Shown piece after piece: positions 6,403 to 6,614 of a DNA stretch of 6,614 nt. The stretch covers positions 1-6,614 of the forward strand of contig JAPPQA010000132.1 of NCBI GenBank assembly GCA_028817255.1, given 5' to 3'. The translations under genes and the position numbers were made by a program. Under the pieces are notes generated by a model. That model saw only the letters and a list, made by a program, of their open reading frames with translations. It was not told where the DNA came from and ran no database searches. This DNA is from Gammaproteobacteria bacterium (lineage in GTDB: Bacteria; Pseudomonadota; Gammaproteobacteria; Porifericomitales; Porifericomitaceae). Each line of letters opens with the position of its first letter. Within the stretch, counting starts at the first letter, position 1.

Positions 6403-6448
6403 GGGCCTCTGAATAATGCCGGAAACATTCCGAACTCCCAACCTGCGG

Positions 6449-6520
6449 AAAAAAGGGAACAGGCGTTTTTCATAACAATCAAACAATCTCCCCACCCCAA
6501 AGCCCCCTGACAAACGCCTG
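6449..6520 (-). terminator. Possible intrinsic terminator of the right-hand minus-strand gene
   Basis: On the minus strand CAGGCGTTT (6512-6520) pairs exactly with AAACGCCTG (6460-6468), and six T residues (6449-6454) follow five bases later. The 43-base loop contains the stop codon, which is unusually large, so folding is less certain than for a standard hairpin. Confidence 0.35.
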
Positions 6521-6614
6521 CGCGGGCATAATCTCAATGCCGTCGCTTGTTTTGCGCGGGCGGGATTCGCGGCAGACGACTATGCGGCGTTTGGTGCGCG
6601 GATAGTCGGCGACC
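6479..6614 (-). CDS. 3' end of a minus-strand gene, possibly a DUF4143-type AAA ATPase (partial)
   Basis: The minus frame is open from the window edge and stops at TGA (6479-6481), giving 44 C-terminal residues that include YPRTKRRIVVCRESRPRKT, then SDGIEIMP and finally GLWGGEIV. A basic strand, a CRE-R-R turn, a DGI-I-P segment and a closing F-LW-GEI pattern resemble, from memory, the C-terminal nuclease-like tail of AAA_14/DUF4143 ATPases. The length is too short to be sure, and the Walker motifs would lie outside the window. It converges on the PLD gene with a 76-base gap. Confidence 0.6.
   Translation of the reverse strand, partial: VADYPRTKRRIVVCRESRPRKTSDGIEIMPAQAFVRGLWGGEIV

Noticed and set aside
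6420..6432. CGGAA-ACA-TTCCG hairpin after the PLD gene as an intrinsic terminator
   Set aside because: The stem is only 5 bp and no T tract follows on the plus strand.

Overview
The window is GC-rich bacterial DNA. Gene style (Gram-negative-like signalling protein with one membrane span, OFA-type carrier, short CYTH protein) suggests a proteobacterium, possibly an uncultured gammaproteobacterium. That placement is an inference from gene types, not from a marker gene. No rRNA, tRNA, CRISPR array, IS element or transposase was seen.

Layout. Bases 1-64 may hold the last codons of an upstream gene. Bases 65-850 hold no convincing long gene; they contain one weak 17-codon ORF with a strong Shine-Dalgarno and a 7-bp inverted repeat just ahead of the next gene. 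851-2698 (+) encodes a 615-residue PP2C protein phosphatase joined by one membrane span to a formylglycine-generating-enzyme-like (FGE/SUMF1, PF03781) domain that lacks the catalytic cysteine pair. 2750-3223 (+) encodes a compact CYTH-family triphosphatase, 51 bases downstream and probably in the same transcript. A perfect GC palindrome separates it from 3266-4972 (-), an OFA-family major facilitator carrier that probably starts at TTG.

The carrier's upstream region (4973-5361) holds a recognisable sigma-70-like promoter with a dyad in its spacer and, behind that, a degenerate tandem repeat block (about 5093-5224). From about 5362 onward the character changes: a PLD-family (single HKD) nuclease-like protein with a C-terminal winged-helix-like region runs to 6402 (+). 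It faces the 3' end of a minus-strand gene (6479-6614), which may be a DUF4143-type AAA ATPase. This right end looks like accessory, possibly defence-related, DNA.

How the genes may work together. The phosphatase-FGE protein would sit in the inner membrane with the phosphatase in the cytoplasm and the FGE-like domain outside, as a candidate sensor that reverses Ser/Thr phosphorylation. No kinase gene lies in the window. The CYTH enzyme is a soluble triphosphate hydrolase whose link to the phosphatase is positional only. The carrier is transcribed toward them and is independent. The most unusual items are the PP2C-membrane-FGE fusion, the paired loop insertions in the carrier, the repeat block behind the carrier promoter, and the PLD/winged-helix protein.
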